Origin: Paenibacillus sp. Root444D2
GTDB lineage: Bacteria > Bacillota > Bacilli > Paenibacillales > NBRC-103111
Assembly (NCBI RefSeq): GCF_001426375.1
Contig: NZ_LMEO01000003.1
Span: 448 to 64,447, forward strand
Direction: 5' to 3'
Length of the DNA stretch: 64,000 nt
A program made the position numbers and the translations under genes. How positions within the stretch are numbered: position 1 is the first letter of the stretch; each line of letters starts with the position of its first letter. Positions 27,306 through 36,568 of this stretch are shown in pieces. The notes below the pieces were generated by a model that saw only the letters and a list, made by a program, of their open reading frames with translations, did not search any database and was not told the origin of the DNA.

Positions 27306-27830
27306 TTAGTGTGATTGTGAAGGCATATGATGCGGTTGGTGTTGATGATGATGATGGGTTTGCCCGGTATGGTGGTGATGTTGTGTATGATGAGGATGCT
27401 GAGTATGGTGTTGAAGATGATGCATAGGATGATGATGCATGTAATGATGATGTGGGTAGTAGGCAACGTGGTGATGCATCGGATGGTAAGCAAGATGATG
27501 CATGGGATGGTAAGCAAGATGATGCATGGGATGATAGGCAAGATGGTGGTGTGGGTGATAGGCGGAATGATGATGCGGATGGTAAGTATGGTGAGGCTGT
27601 GTATAATGAGCATGTTCGTGATGTGGATGCATTGGATAATGCGCTCCCGGTGCTGCTGAAGGCTGCTGATAGATAGGGAGGTTATCTCCCGTAAATGTCG
27701 GCGCTTGTTGAACTGGATGGTAGGTCTCCGTCAATATCGGAGCTTGTGGAGCAGGTTGGTAGGTCTCCATCCTTGTTGCACCTTGATACATAGGGAGGTT
27801 ATCCTCGGTTGATAAATTCCGATTTGTCAT
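27306..27830 (-). CDS. Histidine-rich repeat protein, probably a spore coat protein
   Basis: About 174 residues. The N-terminal 65 are Gln/Pro/Thr rich with three similar units (ETYQPAPQAPILTETYHPVQ, then DNLPIYQQP). The rest is nearly half His, with tandem units of HLAYHPMH. Start ATG at 27830 has AAAGGGGAAAG in front; an upstream ATG at 27857 is possible. It lies next to tgl, so it is a natural Gln- and Lys-containing coat substrate for cross-linking, and may bind metal. No family is recognised; the coat role is inference. Confidence 0.7.
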   Translation of the reverse strand: MTNRNLSTEDNLPMYQGATRMETYQPAPQAPILTETYHPVQQAPTFTGDNLPIYQQPSAAPGAHYPMHPHHEHAHYTQPHHTYHPHHHSAYHPHHHLAYHPMHHLAYHPMHHLAYHPMHHHVAYYPHHHYMHHHPMHHLQHHTQHPHHTQHHHHTGQTHHHHQHQPHHMPSQSH

Positions 27831-27915
27831 TTTCTTTCCCCTTTCTGAAGTAGGCATACGTCATCATATGCAAGGTTTCGTAAATTGGGTATATGTCTAT
27901 ATAAATCGGGCTTAT

Positions 27916-28740
27916 TTAACATATTTTATTAAAAATACAGCTTTTTCGAACATAAATCCAATCTCCTACTTTTGCAATAATGGGTTTCTCCCGTAAACGA
28001 TGTTGAAATTCTGCGAAGTAGGAGAAATCCGGATGAACATAACGATCTGCCAAAAATGCTGATTTTGTACTGCCAATCATTCTGTTTTCATTCAGGATTT
28101 TAATGACTTGTTCCCCAGAAGTAATTCCGAGGCCATGTCCATGTCCATAAAAAATGTCATTTTCCAGCAGGACGACGTTTTCTCCTTTCCACCAGGGTAC
28201 CGAAGGTACAAAGTCGGGGTTCTCAAAATAGAGCACATCACCAATCACAGCTTCCTCATTAGATGTCCGGTCGATTAGGTGCAATTTGCTGTTGGAATGC
28301 CAATCAAATAATAAAAGGTCCGCAAACAATATATCGAATTGTCTAGGATCTATGGATTCTAATAGGGCTTTGTACAAGACGACGACGACAGCCATTGAGC
28401 ATTCGAATGCGTAGGAGCTCCCATTTGTAAATATATCCCGTATCGCATCTTGTGGAACACAACCGCTATTCAGCTGGAACCTCCCTTGATTAGTTAAGTG
28501 CCAATACATCGGGTTACATAGCGTTTTTTTGAAATCTGCAAAATAGACACCAGCTTTACTCAGCTCCTTCGCGGACTCCATAATCTGCGTTCGCATGTGC
28601 AGTTCAAACAACAGGGTATAGACGGAATCATACCGATACTCAATAGGGCTGTTCTGCTTCTTTTGATAAATGGTTAGTTCTAACTCAGACAGCATACCTT
28701 CTTCAAAGGCTATTTTGCTGGTACCTTCGATTAAAATCAT
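27916..28740 (-). CDS. tgl: Spore coat transglutaminase
   Basis: 274 residues, near the roughly 245 of B. subtilis Tgl. It forms gamma-glutamyl-lysine cross-links in the spore coat. The catalytic Cys114 lies in SSYAFECSMAVVVVLYKALL, which matches the B. subtilis region around Cys116. YFENPDFVPSVPWWKGENVV and YGHGHGLG carry the remaining active-site residues. It is divergent from nothing and sits beside the His-rich protein on the same strand. Confidence 0.9.
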   Translation of the reverse strand: MILIEGTSKIAFEEGMLSELELTIYQKKQNSPIEYRYDSVYTLLFELHMRTQIMESAKELSKAGVYFADFKKTLCNPMYWHLTNQGRFQLNSGCVPQDAIRDIFTNGSSYAFECSMAVVVVLYKALLESIDPRQFDILFADLLLFDWHSNSKLHLIDRTSNEEAVIGDVLYFENPDFVPSVPWWKGENVVLLENDIFYGHGHGLGITSGEQVIKILNENRMIGSTKSAFLADRYVHPDFSYFAEFQHRLREKPIIAKVGDWIYVRKSCIFNKIC

Positions 28741-28856
28741 GGACTTCTCCCCATTATGAAAGATCTATAAGCGTGATTCACCTATTTTTATATGTGGAAT
28801 TTCGAAGTTATGTGAATACGTAACTTTTCCCGCTTGGGATAAACACCTTTCATAAG

Positions 28857-29024
28857 ACTTTCTATATATCCAAATAATTGACTGCCTTCGGGCATTTTTT
28901 TTGTAAGCTAAAAGGAACCCCATCTGCCTTAAGATGGGGTTCCTTTACTATGTATTACTATCTTTTTGAATCAGCTGACAATCAGCTTCTAAACCTTTAA
29001 TCTTATTTTCCAAAAAGCTCTTCT
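28857..29024. repeat. Decayed duplicate of the 38.8-38.97 kb segment
   Basis: About 168 bases match 38,802-38,972 closely. They include the last codons of the YHYH gene (FYISK stop), both downstream hairpins (CTGCCTTCGGGCA and the AAAGGAACCCCATCT stem) and, on the minus strand, the last 20 or so codons of the 121-aa gene (SFLENKIKGLEAD). The coding parts are truncated. The other bases between tgl and the patatin gene hold nothing I recognise. Confidence 0.85.
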
Positions 29025-29123
29025 TGATAAGCCAGTATACCATCTAGTTCATTAAGAGCTGTTTGCCTGTAGGATTCTATGGCGTAGTAAAGGTATTAGT
29101 ATGTCACCTCACCCTGGTGCTAA

Positions 29124-30563
29124 TCAAGCATTTACGAAGTCAGACTGTTCTTTCAAAGATGCCATCGTCCCTTTGCGCTTGCCTTTGGCAACGTGCCGCT
29201 GAAGAAACAAAACACCTCCGAGCGATACGAGAAGAACCGGAATAAATCCAACATACCAGATAGCTTCATACACTCCGTGATGGACCCATATGTAGATAAA
29301 CACCGCCAAATATAGCAGCAGATAGCTCAAGCTGACCGCATGAGACAACGTTAGGTTCGGCACCGAGAAACGCTTCTTCGATTTCTGACCCATCAACACC
29401 AAATACTCCGGCGTCGGCTTCTGCACATAAGAACGTATGGACATGAAGGGCCAGTCCTCCCCGACCTTCTTCGCCGATGCCCTTTCACCAGTGCTTTCTC
29501 CCTGCAGCTTGTCCATTTGTTGTCCGCTAGCGCAGTAACCGACGTACATCAGCGAGTACGCCTCCACCTCGGAGAACGCGTTCAGATCGGTCCTCATCGT
29601 CACCGCCAGCGTACGCACCGTCGGATCAATGCCGGGGATCTCTTTTCGCATATCCACAATGGTATCATCCGTCCCCTCGATCCGAAGGTCACGAATGGCA
29701 CTCATGAAAAGGTCCTGAATGCGAAAGAACGACTCAACCGAATCGACTTCCACATAATTCTCAATACGAAGCGGCTTGGACGCATCGCTGAGCAGAACTG
29801 ACATCCCCTCTTGCCAAAGCAGCTGAATGGCATGGCCGCCAAGATTGTCCAATACCCCTCCATCCACCCCATGCACCATACGATCCCCGAACGGAATAGT
29901 AATGGGGTTGAAGAGACCGGGGACGCAAGCGGAGGCCGCCACCGCCTTGGATACGGGTAGATTTAACATCTCATCAGCGCGAATCGCATGATTGCGCTCA
30001 TTCTGCCGCCATAGTAAGCTGGTCGGGTTCGTAGAGATAAATAGAGGCTGTCCATTCTCCAGAATGGAGGTATTCAGGATCAGCTCTGGCTTCCTGTTCT
30101 CGGGATGGACAGGGGAGTCCATCAGGTCACGCAGAACGGTCGTCTGAAACATAAGGGCTCTCATTCCCTGCTCCAGCTTGGAGTCGAGGATGACCGCCGG
30201 GTTCAGAGCAGGCACTACCTTATGAACCAGCCATAGCAGTCGCTTCAGGATCGGCTCCGGAACCAAGCGCGAGATGCCGCCGGTGATGACTACGCGATTA
30301 CGCAGATCTTCCTGAACAACAGCAACAAACTCCCGGATAACCCGTTGCATCAGGTCCCGGTAGTCCTGGTCAGTCAACGGCCGATCGTTCCGAAGCTCCT
30401 CGCACAGCATCTTGTAATAAAAGGCACCCACAATCGAACCGCCGGAAACAGTAGATATAGCATGCACCTCCTTCAACAACCCTTCATCGGCCAGTCGGGC
30501 CATTACACCGAGATGAAACAAGGACGCCCGGTAACCGCCGCCGGATAAGGCCAACCCAATCAT
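29124..30563 (-). CDS. Patatin-like phospholipase with C-terminal membrane helices
   Basis: 479 residues. The oxyanion loop GLALSGGGYRAS (3-14), nucleophile Ser40 in STVSGGS and the dyad Asp234 in GVDGGVLDNLGG are all present, so a lipid acyl hydrolase is expected. Residues about 405-460 form two membrane helices, which would anchor it. The start at the first MIGLALSGGG is the only good one. Neighbours do not suggest a specific role; patatins act in lipid turnover and sometimes in defence. Confidence 0.9.
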   Translation of the reverse strand: MIGLALSGGGYRASLFHLGVMARLADEGLLKEVHAISTVSGGSIVGAFYYKMLCEELRNDRPLTDQDYRDLMQRVIREFVAVVQEDLRNRVVITGGISRLVPEPILKRLLWLVHKVVPALNPAVILDSKLEQGMRALMFQTTVLRDLMDSPVHPENRKPELILNTSILENGQPLFISTNPTSLLWRQNERNHAIRADEMLNLPVSKAVAASACVPGLFNPITIPFGDRMVHGVDGGVLDNLGGHAIQLLWQEGMSVLLSDASKPLRIENYVEVDSVESFFRIQDLFMSAIRDLRIEGTDDTIVDMRKEIPGIDPTVRTLAVTMRTDLNAFSEVEAYSLMYVGYCASGQQMDKLQGESTGERASAKKVGEDWPFMSIRSYVQKPTPEYLVLMGQKSKKRFSVPNLTLSHAVSLSYLLLYLAVFIYIWVHHGVYEAIWYVGFIPVLLVSLGGVLFLQRHVAKGKRKGTMASLKEQSDFVNA

Positions 30564-30599
30564 ATTCGTTCACTCTCCCGCTCGTTAGTCTGCAACTAC

Positions 30600-30623
30600 A
30601 AAAAAGGCACCACGGAGGTGCCT
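30600..30623 (-). terminator. Terminator after cysN
   Basis: On the minus strand AGGCACC pairs with GGTGCCT around a 5-nt loop, followed by TTTTTT. It is about 160 bp past the cysN stop. Confidence 0.8.
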
Positions 30624-30627
30624 GCTG

Positions 30628-30738
30628 TTAATCGGTTATTTGATCATTCACCGACGTCGGAAATGCTTCTTCCAGGCTTGCTTGGTTATCCAGCTTGCTG
30701 TCCGCTATTTCCTTAGCCGTTTCGGTGATGTAGGGATA
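30628..30738 (-). pseudogene. 36-codon 3' gene fragment
   Basis: An open frame without a start codon reads YPYITETAKEIADSKLDNQ and ends NDQITD, stop, just before the terminator. The coding-like composition and clean link to the terminator suggest the tail of a lost gene. Origin unknown. Confidence 0.35.
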
Positions 30739-30781
30739 CTAATTTTCAAAGACTATTTCGTTACGTCGATTCGTTTAAGCA

Positions 30782-32521
30782 TTAGAAATTAAGGAATTGT
30801 CCACGACTACTCTCATTGATTAAATATTTGATAATTCGTTTCACTACATAATTTGCAGCTTCTTGGATCGAATACTTGCTTATATCGATTTCGATTACCG
30901 AGTTCTCAGGTGTTTCATTCGTGCTCGAGCTGCCTGAAAGCGGTCCGTTTACATAAACTTCAATATATTCTTGGCCAATGATGTCTCGCGCTGTTTCTCG
31001 GTCGTTAACGTTCGGGGAATCATTCGATACCAATGCAATAAGTCCAGCATCGTTCATCAATTTAGCAACTTCTGCTAATCGTTGCAACGATTCTCCGTGG
31101 CCATTCTTGAGTAACATAGTATGGTGGCCTGTCGATACCAAACGTTTTTCGACTTCTTTCGCAAGGACCAATTGATCTGAAAGCGAACCAGTGAACCAAA
31201 GGGTCAACGGATTCTGACCTTTTTGCTGAGCACGAACATCTCTGGTGATTTCCGTATCTAGCTGTACAGAATTGTCGGAGCCTTGACGGATTTGCTCAAT
31301 CACTCCACAGGCAGATGTCATATTGGTGACACGATCGATCAGAATAAATCCGCCAATGCTTTTATTTTGTTCAAAAGAATCAATTACGATATTGTCAGAT
31401 AAGGAAAACTCACATGTTGCCAATTCATTTTTGACGATATGATCCGTTGGAACTGTTTTTCCCGTATTAATTTCGATTTTATGCGTAATGGCCGTTACGG
31501 TACCTGGCAGAACCTTCGTTCCTACTTTGACCAGATAGTTTTTGCCTGGCGTCAGCACAGAATCATCCATCCAAAGAATCGTAGCTGAGAAGCTATTCGC
31601 CTCTTGGATTTGACTATCCTTTGTGAATACACAACCCCGCGAAACATCGACTTCCCGATCCAATTGAATGGTTACAGGCTGTCCAGCATAGGCATAATCG
31701 CGATCTTGGTCTCCCACGAGAATCCGTTTGACTTTCGCCTTCTCATGACTAGGCAACGTTGTCAGCTCATCGCCAACCGCGATACGCCCAGCCTCGATTT
31801 GGCCTTGGAAACCACGGAATGTATGATCCGGACGGCATACACGCTGAATCGGCATCATAAATGGTTTCGTGCTGTCGCTCTGATGAACGTCCACATTTTC
31901 CAAATATGGCAGCAAGGCAAGGCCTTCGTACCAGGGGGTATTTGGCGATTTCTTCGTAATGTTATCCCCTTCTGTGGCAGAAACAGGGATCACCTGAATG
32001 CTTTCAAAGTGAAACTCAGCAGTCAATTGCAAGAATTCTTGTTTGATCGCATTAAATATCTTAGGATCAAAACCGACTAAATCCATTTTATTCACAGCTA
32101 AAACAAGATGTTTAATGCCCATAAGTGCGCAAATGCGAGTGTGGCGCTTCGTTTGGGTAATAACCCCTTTCTTTGCGTCCACAAGAATGATAGCCAGATC
32201 CGCAAAAGATGCGCCTACGGCCATGTTACGGGTATATTCTTCGTGTCCAGGTGTGTCTGCTACGATGAACGAACGGTGGTCCGTCGTAAAATACCGATAA
32301 GCCACATCAATCGTAATCCCTTGTTCACGCTCCGCCAGTAACCCATCTAGAAGCAAAGAATAGTCAATTTTGCCGCCGCGGCTGCCCAGTCTGCTATCCA
32401 GCTCTAACGCTCTTTCCTGGTCGGCGAATAAAAGCTTGGCCTCATAAAGCATATGTCCAATTAAGGTGGATTTTCCGTCGTCTACACTTCCGCAAGTAAT
32501 AAATTTAAGCAGACTTTTCAT
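30782..32521 (-). CDS. cysN: Sulfate adenylyltransferase GTPase subunit fused to a degenerate APS-kinase domain
   Basis: 579 residues from the ATG at 32521, one base past the cysD stop. The GTPase part is intact: GSVDDGKST, DTPGHEEYTRN and NKMDLVGF. From about residue 430 a CysC-like domain follows (LTLWFTGSLSDQLVLAKEVE), as in NodQ-type fusions. The kinase P-loop expected after WFTG (GLSGSGKST in active enzymes) is gone, the DGDN substrate loop is replaced by LKNG, and the lid region is shortened. So ATP sulfurylase activity is expected but not APS kinase. Confidence 0.92.
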   Translation of the reverse strand: MKSLLKFITCGSVDDGKSTLIGHMLYEAKLLFADQERALELDSRLGSRGGKIDYSLLLDGLLAEREQGITIDVAYRYFTTDHRSFIVADTPGHEEYTRNMAVGASFADLAIILVDAKKGVITQTKRHTRICALMGIKHLVLAVNKMDLVGFDPKIFNAIKQEFLQLTAEFHFESIQVIPVSATEGDNITKKSPNTPWYEGLALLPYLENVDVHQSDSTKPFMMPIQRVCRPDHTFRGFQGQIEAGRIAVGDELTTLPSHEKAKVKRILVGDQDRDYAYAGQPVTIQLDREVDVSRGCVFTKDSQIQEANSFSATILWMDDSVLTPGKNYLVKVGTKVLPGTVTAITHKIEINTGKTVPTDHIVKNELATCEFSLSDNIVIDSFEQNKSIGGFILIDRVTNMTSACGVIEQIRQGSDNSVQLDTEITRDVRAQQKGQNPLTLWFTGSLSDQLVLAKEVEKRLVSTGHHTMLLKNGHGESLQRLAEVAKLMNDAGLIALVSNDSPNVNDRETARDIIGQEYIEVYVNGPLSGSSSTNETPENSVIEIDISKYSIQEAANYVVKRIIKYLINESSRGQFLNF

Positions 32522-32522
32522 T

Positions 32523-33446
32523 TTAGAAATAACCCTCCCGTTTACGTCTTTCCATGCTTCCCGCCGCTTCTTGGTCAATTACCCGCGTTGTCCGTTCGGA
32601 TGAGACCGCACCAAGCGTTTCTTCAATAATGGCATCTATCGTATCCGCCTCCGACTCAGCTCCCCCTGTAAGCGGATAGCATCCTAATGTACGGAAACGC
32701 ATCTTCTTCATTTCAATTTTCTCATGAGGCTCGAGCTTCAAGCGATCATCGTCCACCATGATGAGATGTCCATCGCGTTCGAGTACAGGTCTTTCTTTGG
32801 CAAAATAGAGAGGCACAATATCAATGTTTTCTCTGCGAATGTATTGCCAGATATCTTTTTCCGTCCAGTTGGATATTGGGAAAACGCGGATACTTTCGCC
32901 CTTATTGATTCTTGTGTTGAAAAGTTTCCACATTTCCGGACGTTGGTTTTTCGGATCCCAGGCATGATTCTTATTCCGGAAAGAGAAAATCCGCTCCTTC
33001 GCACGCGACTTCTCCTCGTCACGTCTTCCGCCGCCGAACGCAGCCGTAAATCCGTATTTGTCCAATCCTTCTTTCAGAGCTTGGGTTTTCATAATATCCG
33101 TATACGCGGAACCATGATCGAACGGGTTGATCCCTTGATCAATCCCTTCCTGATTGGAGTGAACAATCATGTTAATTCCGAATTCTTTGGCTTTACGATC
33201 ACGGAATTCAATCATTTCTTTGAACTTCCACGTTGTATCAATATGCATAAAAGAAAATGGCGGCTTCTCCGGATAAAAAGCTTTCAGCGCCAGATGCAGC
33301 ATCACAGAACTATCCTTACCGATCGAATACAGCATCACGGGATTCTCACATTCCGCCGCTACTTCTCGAATAATATAAATCGCTTCAGCCTCAAGTTGAT
33401 CCAGATGCGTCATTTCATCTATAGAATCAAGCATCATTTTTTCCAT
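32523..33446 (-). CDS. cysD: Sulfate adenylyltransferase subunit 2
   Basis: 307 residues of the PP-loop superfamily: [16 protein letters not shown] near residue 42 and the [20 protein letters not shown] segment near 137. With CysN it makes APS from sulfate and ATP. It is followed directly by cysN. Most Bacillota use the single-chain Sat enzyme, so the CysDN type is less common here. The start ATG has AAAGGAGG in front. Confidence 0.95.
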   Translation of the reverse strand: MEKMMLDSIDEMTHLDQLEAEAIYIIREVAAECENPVMLYSIGKDSSVMLHLALKAFYPEKPPFSFMHIDTTWKFKEMIEFRDRKAKEFGINMIVHSNQEGIDQGINPFDHGSAYTDIMKTQALKEGLDKYGFTAAFGGGRRDEEKSRAKERIFSFRNKNHAWDPKNQRPEMWKLFNTRINKGESIRVFPISNWTEKDIWQYIRRENIDIVPLYFAKERPVLERDGHLIMVDDDRLKLEPHEKIEMKKMRFRTLGCYPLTGGAESEADTIDAIIEETLGAVSSERTTRVIDQEAAGSMERRKREGYF

Positions 33447-33826
33447 GGAAAAGGTGCCTCCTTTTAATTCTTACTAAAACTATCGTCTTTCTTTATATCC
33501 TATCAGATTCTGGCTTTCATGCAAAGTGGAAGAAAGTGAAAAACTTAAGATTTCTGTTATTTCGGTCGAATTCTGTCGGACTTTTTCTGAGACTGTGACT
33601 TTTTTGTCGCAATAATCACTGTGTGACACTTTGTCTCGCCTGAACAGTGGGTTCTTCACGTTTGAAAAAGGGATTGGATCGATAAGGATTACTTTGAAGA
33701 GCTCGTAATGTAACAAAAGCATGGAGTCAAACCCCTGTTCATTTTTCCATGCGAACATTAAACATTCTACTCGAAATAAATTAAAGTCTCTTCACAATAA
33801 AAACCCCTCTGTTTGATAGAGACTGT

Positions 33827-33856
33827 TATAACTCGTTATACGACAGCTGATATAAT
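33827..33856 (+). promoter_or_regulatory. Promoter and 6-2-6 dyad before the acyl-CoA dehydrogenase gene
   Basis: TATAAC-TC-GTTATA (33827-33840) is a perfect dyad where a -35 box would lie; TATAAT follows at 33851-33856. It may be an operator of the divergent cysD/dehydrogenase region. The other 380 bases between the genes show no riboswitch or hairpin that I could identify. Confidence 0.45.
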
Positions 33857-33881
33857 AAGTAAGAAAAGGAGTGTGTAATAG

Positions 33882-35042
33882 ATGAATCGAGTCATTGATC
33901 AATATATTCGCAACGAGGAAGAGCGGGCTTGGGTCAGAAAAGCAGAGGAGCTGGCTGCCCATTTTGCAGGGAGGGCCACGCGGCACGACCAAGAGGGATC
34001 GTTTCCATTTGAGAATTTCGCAGACCTGCGCGAGGCCGGGTACTTAAAGATAACCGTCCCTCAAGAATTCGGCGGGAATGGACTCTCGCTTTATGCCCTC
34101 GTCTTGCTGCAGGAGAGGCTAGCTTACGGAGACGGATCGACTGCATTGGCCGTTGGCTGGCATGTCGGTCAGATCCTTCATCTCGGGACAACCCGGAAAT
34201 GGCCGGAGGCTATATTTGCCGATTTGTGCCGTTCCGTCGTGAGCGACGGGACGATGATCAACACCTTCGCTAGCGAAGCAGCATCCGGTAGTCCCAGCCG
34301 GGGCGGAAAGCCCGAAACGACAGCGGTCCCCACGGACGGCGGATGGCGGATTACGGGACGCAAAACGTTTAGTACGCTTTCACCGATCCTCGATCGTTTT
34401 GTGGTATCGGCGTATATCCCGGATGAAGACTGTACGGCCGACTTCCTGATTCACCGGACGGACCGGGTGACCTTGGTGGAAACCTGGGATACACTCGGGA
34501 TGCGCGCGACCGGAAGCCACGATGTGGTGCTGGATGGCGTTTTTGTGGACAAAGATATGAGGCTCTCCGGTAATGGCATGGATGATGGGGGCGGCTGGCT
34601 TCTGCATATTCCGGCCTGTTACATGGGCATTGCCTTGGCGGCACGTGATTACGCCCTTGAATTTGCCCGCTCCTATCGACCCAACCATATGAACGAACCG
34701 ATCGCCGCACTCCCTTCCGTCCAGCAGTCGATCGGAGAGATGGAAATCGAATTGCGTACCGCACGCTCGCTCCTTTATGCGGTGGCGGATCGCTGGGATC
34801 GGGAGAAGGAAAACCGACCCGCGTTGAAACCAGAGCTCGGCTTGGCCAAGTATGTTGCCACCAACAACGCCATCAAAATCGTGGACTTGGCGATGAGAAT
34901 TGTCGGTGCCGCGAGTTTATCCCGCAATCGGCCTTTGGAACGGTATTACCGGGATGTTCGTGCAGGCTTGCATAATCCGCCAATGGATAATACAGTGCTT
35001 CATACCTTGGCTAAAGCCGCTTTAGCCGAGACACCCTTGTGA
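33882..35042 (+). CDS. Acyl-CoA dehydrogenase family flavoprotein
   Basis: 386 residues. Typical segments: VPQEFGGNGLSLYALVLLQE in the N-terminal helical domain, INTFASEAASGSPSRGG and WRITGRKTFSTLSP of the flavin domain, and RIVGAASLSRNRPLERYYRD at the end. The usual catalytic Glu is not obvious. Family members that lie next to sulfate or sulfur genes can be desulfurisation monooxygenases, so a sulfur role is possible by context. Higher GC than neighbours. Confidence 0.85.
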   Translation: MNRVIDQYIRNEEERAWVRKAEELAAHFAGRATRHDQEGSFPFENFADLREAGYLKITVPQEFGGNGLSLYALVLLQERLAYGDGSTALAVGWHVGQILHLGTTRKWPEAIFADLCRSVVSDGTMINTFASEAASGSPSRGGKPETTAVPTDGGWRITGRKTFSTLSPILDRFVVSAYIPDEDCTADFLIHRTDRVTLVETWDTLGMRATGSHDVVLDGVFVDKDMRLSGNGMDDGGGWLLHIPACYMGIALAARDYALEFARSYRPNHMNEPIAALPSVQQSIGEMEIELRTARSLLYAVADRWDREKENRPALKPELGLAKYVATNNAIKIVDLAMRIVGAASLSRNRPLERYYRDVRAGLHNPPMDNTVLHTLAKAALAETPL

Positions 35043-35055
35043 TCCGAGAGAGACG

Positions 35056-35760
35056 CTAAAACAAATCATCGAGAACCCGCGTCGGAGCCTCCCTATCCGC
35101 CTTCAAAAAGTATTCATATCTGCCGAATCTCGTCAGCGCCTCTTGGTCGGGCAGCCATACCCATTCGTCGATTTCGGTCTGGCAGCGGTGGGCCCGAAAC
35201 GCGGCGAGCTTTGCTTCCAGATGAATATGTACGTCGACTTTGATGACATCCTTACGTGAATACCCGTACCGCTCCGGACGCTCCATCGCGTCTCCGAACG
35301 TAATGAAATATAAAGCGCCCCGATGCCCTATTCGCCCAAAAGCGGCCGTCGTCGCTTTTCCAATTGCGCAATGATCTGGATGTCCACCCAGCGTTTCGTG
35401 AAACGTAAGCACGACATCGGGATCTACTTCGTTAATGAGAGCCGCAATCCGTGCTGTCAGGCTATCCTCATCGACAAACTCAACTGTTTTATCACGTATA
35501 TCCAAAAATTGGAGCTGCTGGATGCCCAGGCTCTCGCAGGCCTGCCGCAGTTCCATTTCGCGCGCAGCCGCCATTGATTCCCGGTTGAGATAAGGTGGAT
35601 TGCCCATGCGGCGTCCCATTTCACCCCGCGTGGCGCTCACCAGCGTAATGTCCACCCCCTCATTGGCATATTTGGCGAGAGTACCTCCACAAATAAACGA
35701 CTCGTCGTCAGGATGGGCAAACACTGCGAGCAGCTTTTTGGCTTTATCGATTTTGTTCAT
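35056..35760 (-). CDS. bshB2: PIG-L family deacetylase, bacillithiol biosynthesis BshB2
   Basis: 234 residues. Zinc motifs AHPDDE at 15-20 and HPDH at 127-130. It resembles B. subtilis YojG (BshB2), including the ATRGEMGRRMGNPPYLNRES stretch. The enzyme deacetylates N-acetylglucosaminyl-malate or mycothiol-like conjugates for bacillithiol. The gene overlaps a yojF-like gene by 4 bp, the same pairing as in B. subtilis. Confidence 0.9.
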   Translation of the reverse strand: MNKIDKAKKLLAVFAHPDDESFICGGTLAKYANEGVDITLVSATRGEMGRRMGNPPYLNRESMAAAREMELRQACESLGIQQLQFLDIRDKTVEFVDEDSLTARIAALINEVDPDVVLTFHETLGGHPDHCAIGKATTAAFGRIGHRGALYFITFGDAMERPERYGYSRKDVIKVDVHIHLEAKLAAFRAHRCQTEIDEWVWLPDQEALTRFGRYEYFLKADREAPTRVLDDLF

Positions 35761-36068
35761 TCTGGAAACGGCTCCTTTCCCAAGTGCAGAGCAACATTCA
35801 TCCGACCTCTGTCATCATAGCCAGCCAGCAAAAGACGACCATTCCCATCTACCTCATAATGCGTGAGCGCCTCCATTCGCAGCCAGCCATGCCCATCGAA
35901 TCGTAGAGCGGCACGAAAAGGGCCTTCCCCCGCTATAAAGACATGGGTAACCTTGACTTTGAAATTGCGAACGAAGACAAATGACGTCGCTTCGCTGTGG
36001 ATATAAGCGTCAGTCCCGACGAAGGCCTGAAGCTCGGCTTCTACTTTCGACCTGATTATTTTGATCAT
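35757..36068 (-). CDS. yojF: YojF-like protein (DUF1806)
   Basis: 103 residues; VFIAGEGPFRAALRFDGHGW and the start QAFVGTDAYIHSEATS fit the YojF family, small proteins found only beside bshB2. Function unknown, probably related to bacillithiol. Coupled to bshB2 through a 4-bp overlap. Confidence 0.85.
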   Translation of the reverse strand: MIKIIRSKVEAELQAFVGTDAYIHSEATSFVFVRNFKVKVTHVFIAGEGPFRAALRFDGHGWLRMEALTHYEVDGNGRLLLAGYDDRGRMNVALHLGKEPFPE

Positions 36069-36180
36069 CGTCCTTGGCTCTCTTTTCTGAATGGATTTAA
36101 ATTGCTACATAATCGTAATCACAAAATAGCATCTTTTAGCCTATTATTCAAACGAAATAACCCTATCCTAAAGACAGGGT

Positions 36181-36310
36181 CTAATCATATTCAATATTCA
36201 TTTTTTTGAAGTTGACCTTCGAACCCATTTCGGTCATAAAATCTATTCCTAATATTCCATCAAAGCCATATGGTTCCCTTGTAATACCCATTTTCGTATT
36301 CCTGTGAAAT
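36181..36310 (-). pseudogene. C-terminal fragment of a retropepsin-like protein
   Basis: An open stretch of about 43 codons contains EPYGFDGILGIDFMTEMG and ends at a TAG. GxLGxDF is the hydrophobic-glycine motif near the end of retropepsin-like aspartyl protease domains. The preceding frame is closed by a stop, and the overlapping frame carries the rest, so this looks frameshifted or fused by deletion. Confidence 0.45.
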
Positions 36311-36564
36311 ATTCCTCAATAACTTCAATTTCTTCTTTACTGGTATGAAAAACATAAAATTCACGCTCAGGATTTTCCTTATGGTGAAGCTTATAACCTT
36401 CCCAAGTTTTCATTGGATTATCATATTCTTCTACAACTGTCATTTCTTTTATCCCTACTCCAACCCAATCCCCAAAACCGCACAAAAAAGGCCATAGAAT
36501 CAAGAAGTCCATGACCGAGTAATATGATACTGCCGATAACCAGCACGACAAAAACCAATGCCAT
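36249..36564 (-). pseudogene. Frameshifted small membrane-protein gene
   Basis: From an ATG at 36564 the frame encodes a membrane helix (MALVFVVLVIGSIILLGHGL) and stops at 36421 after 47 codons. The neighbouring frame continues with coding-like sequence (MTVVEEYDNPMKTWEGYKLH, then HTSKEEIEVIEEYFTGI) down to 36249. A single frameshift near 36450 would join them. Either a broken gene or two overlapped ones. Confidence 0.45.
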
Positions 36565-36568
36565 ATAT

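Noticed and set aside
27306..27660. Short tandem repeats that could pass for a CRISPR-like or satellite array
   Set aside because: The repeat units are codon-based HLAYHPMH repeats inside an open frame, with no spacers of even size; it is coding low complexity. The plus-strand frame rich in Met is its shadow.
33480..33758. A 92-codon minus-strand open frame upstream of cysD
   Set aside because: No ribosome site and no coding-like composition; it covers the promoter region of cysD.
33447..33881. A SAM or other sulfur riboswitch before cysD
   Set aside because: No hairpin series or conserved S-box-like blocks could be recognised by eye.
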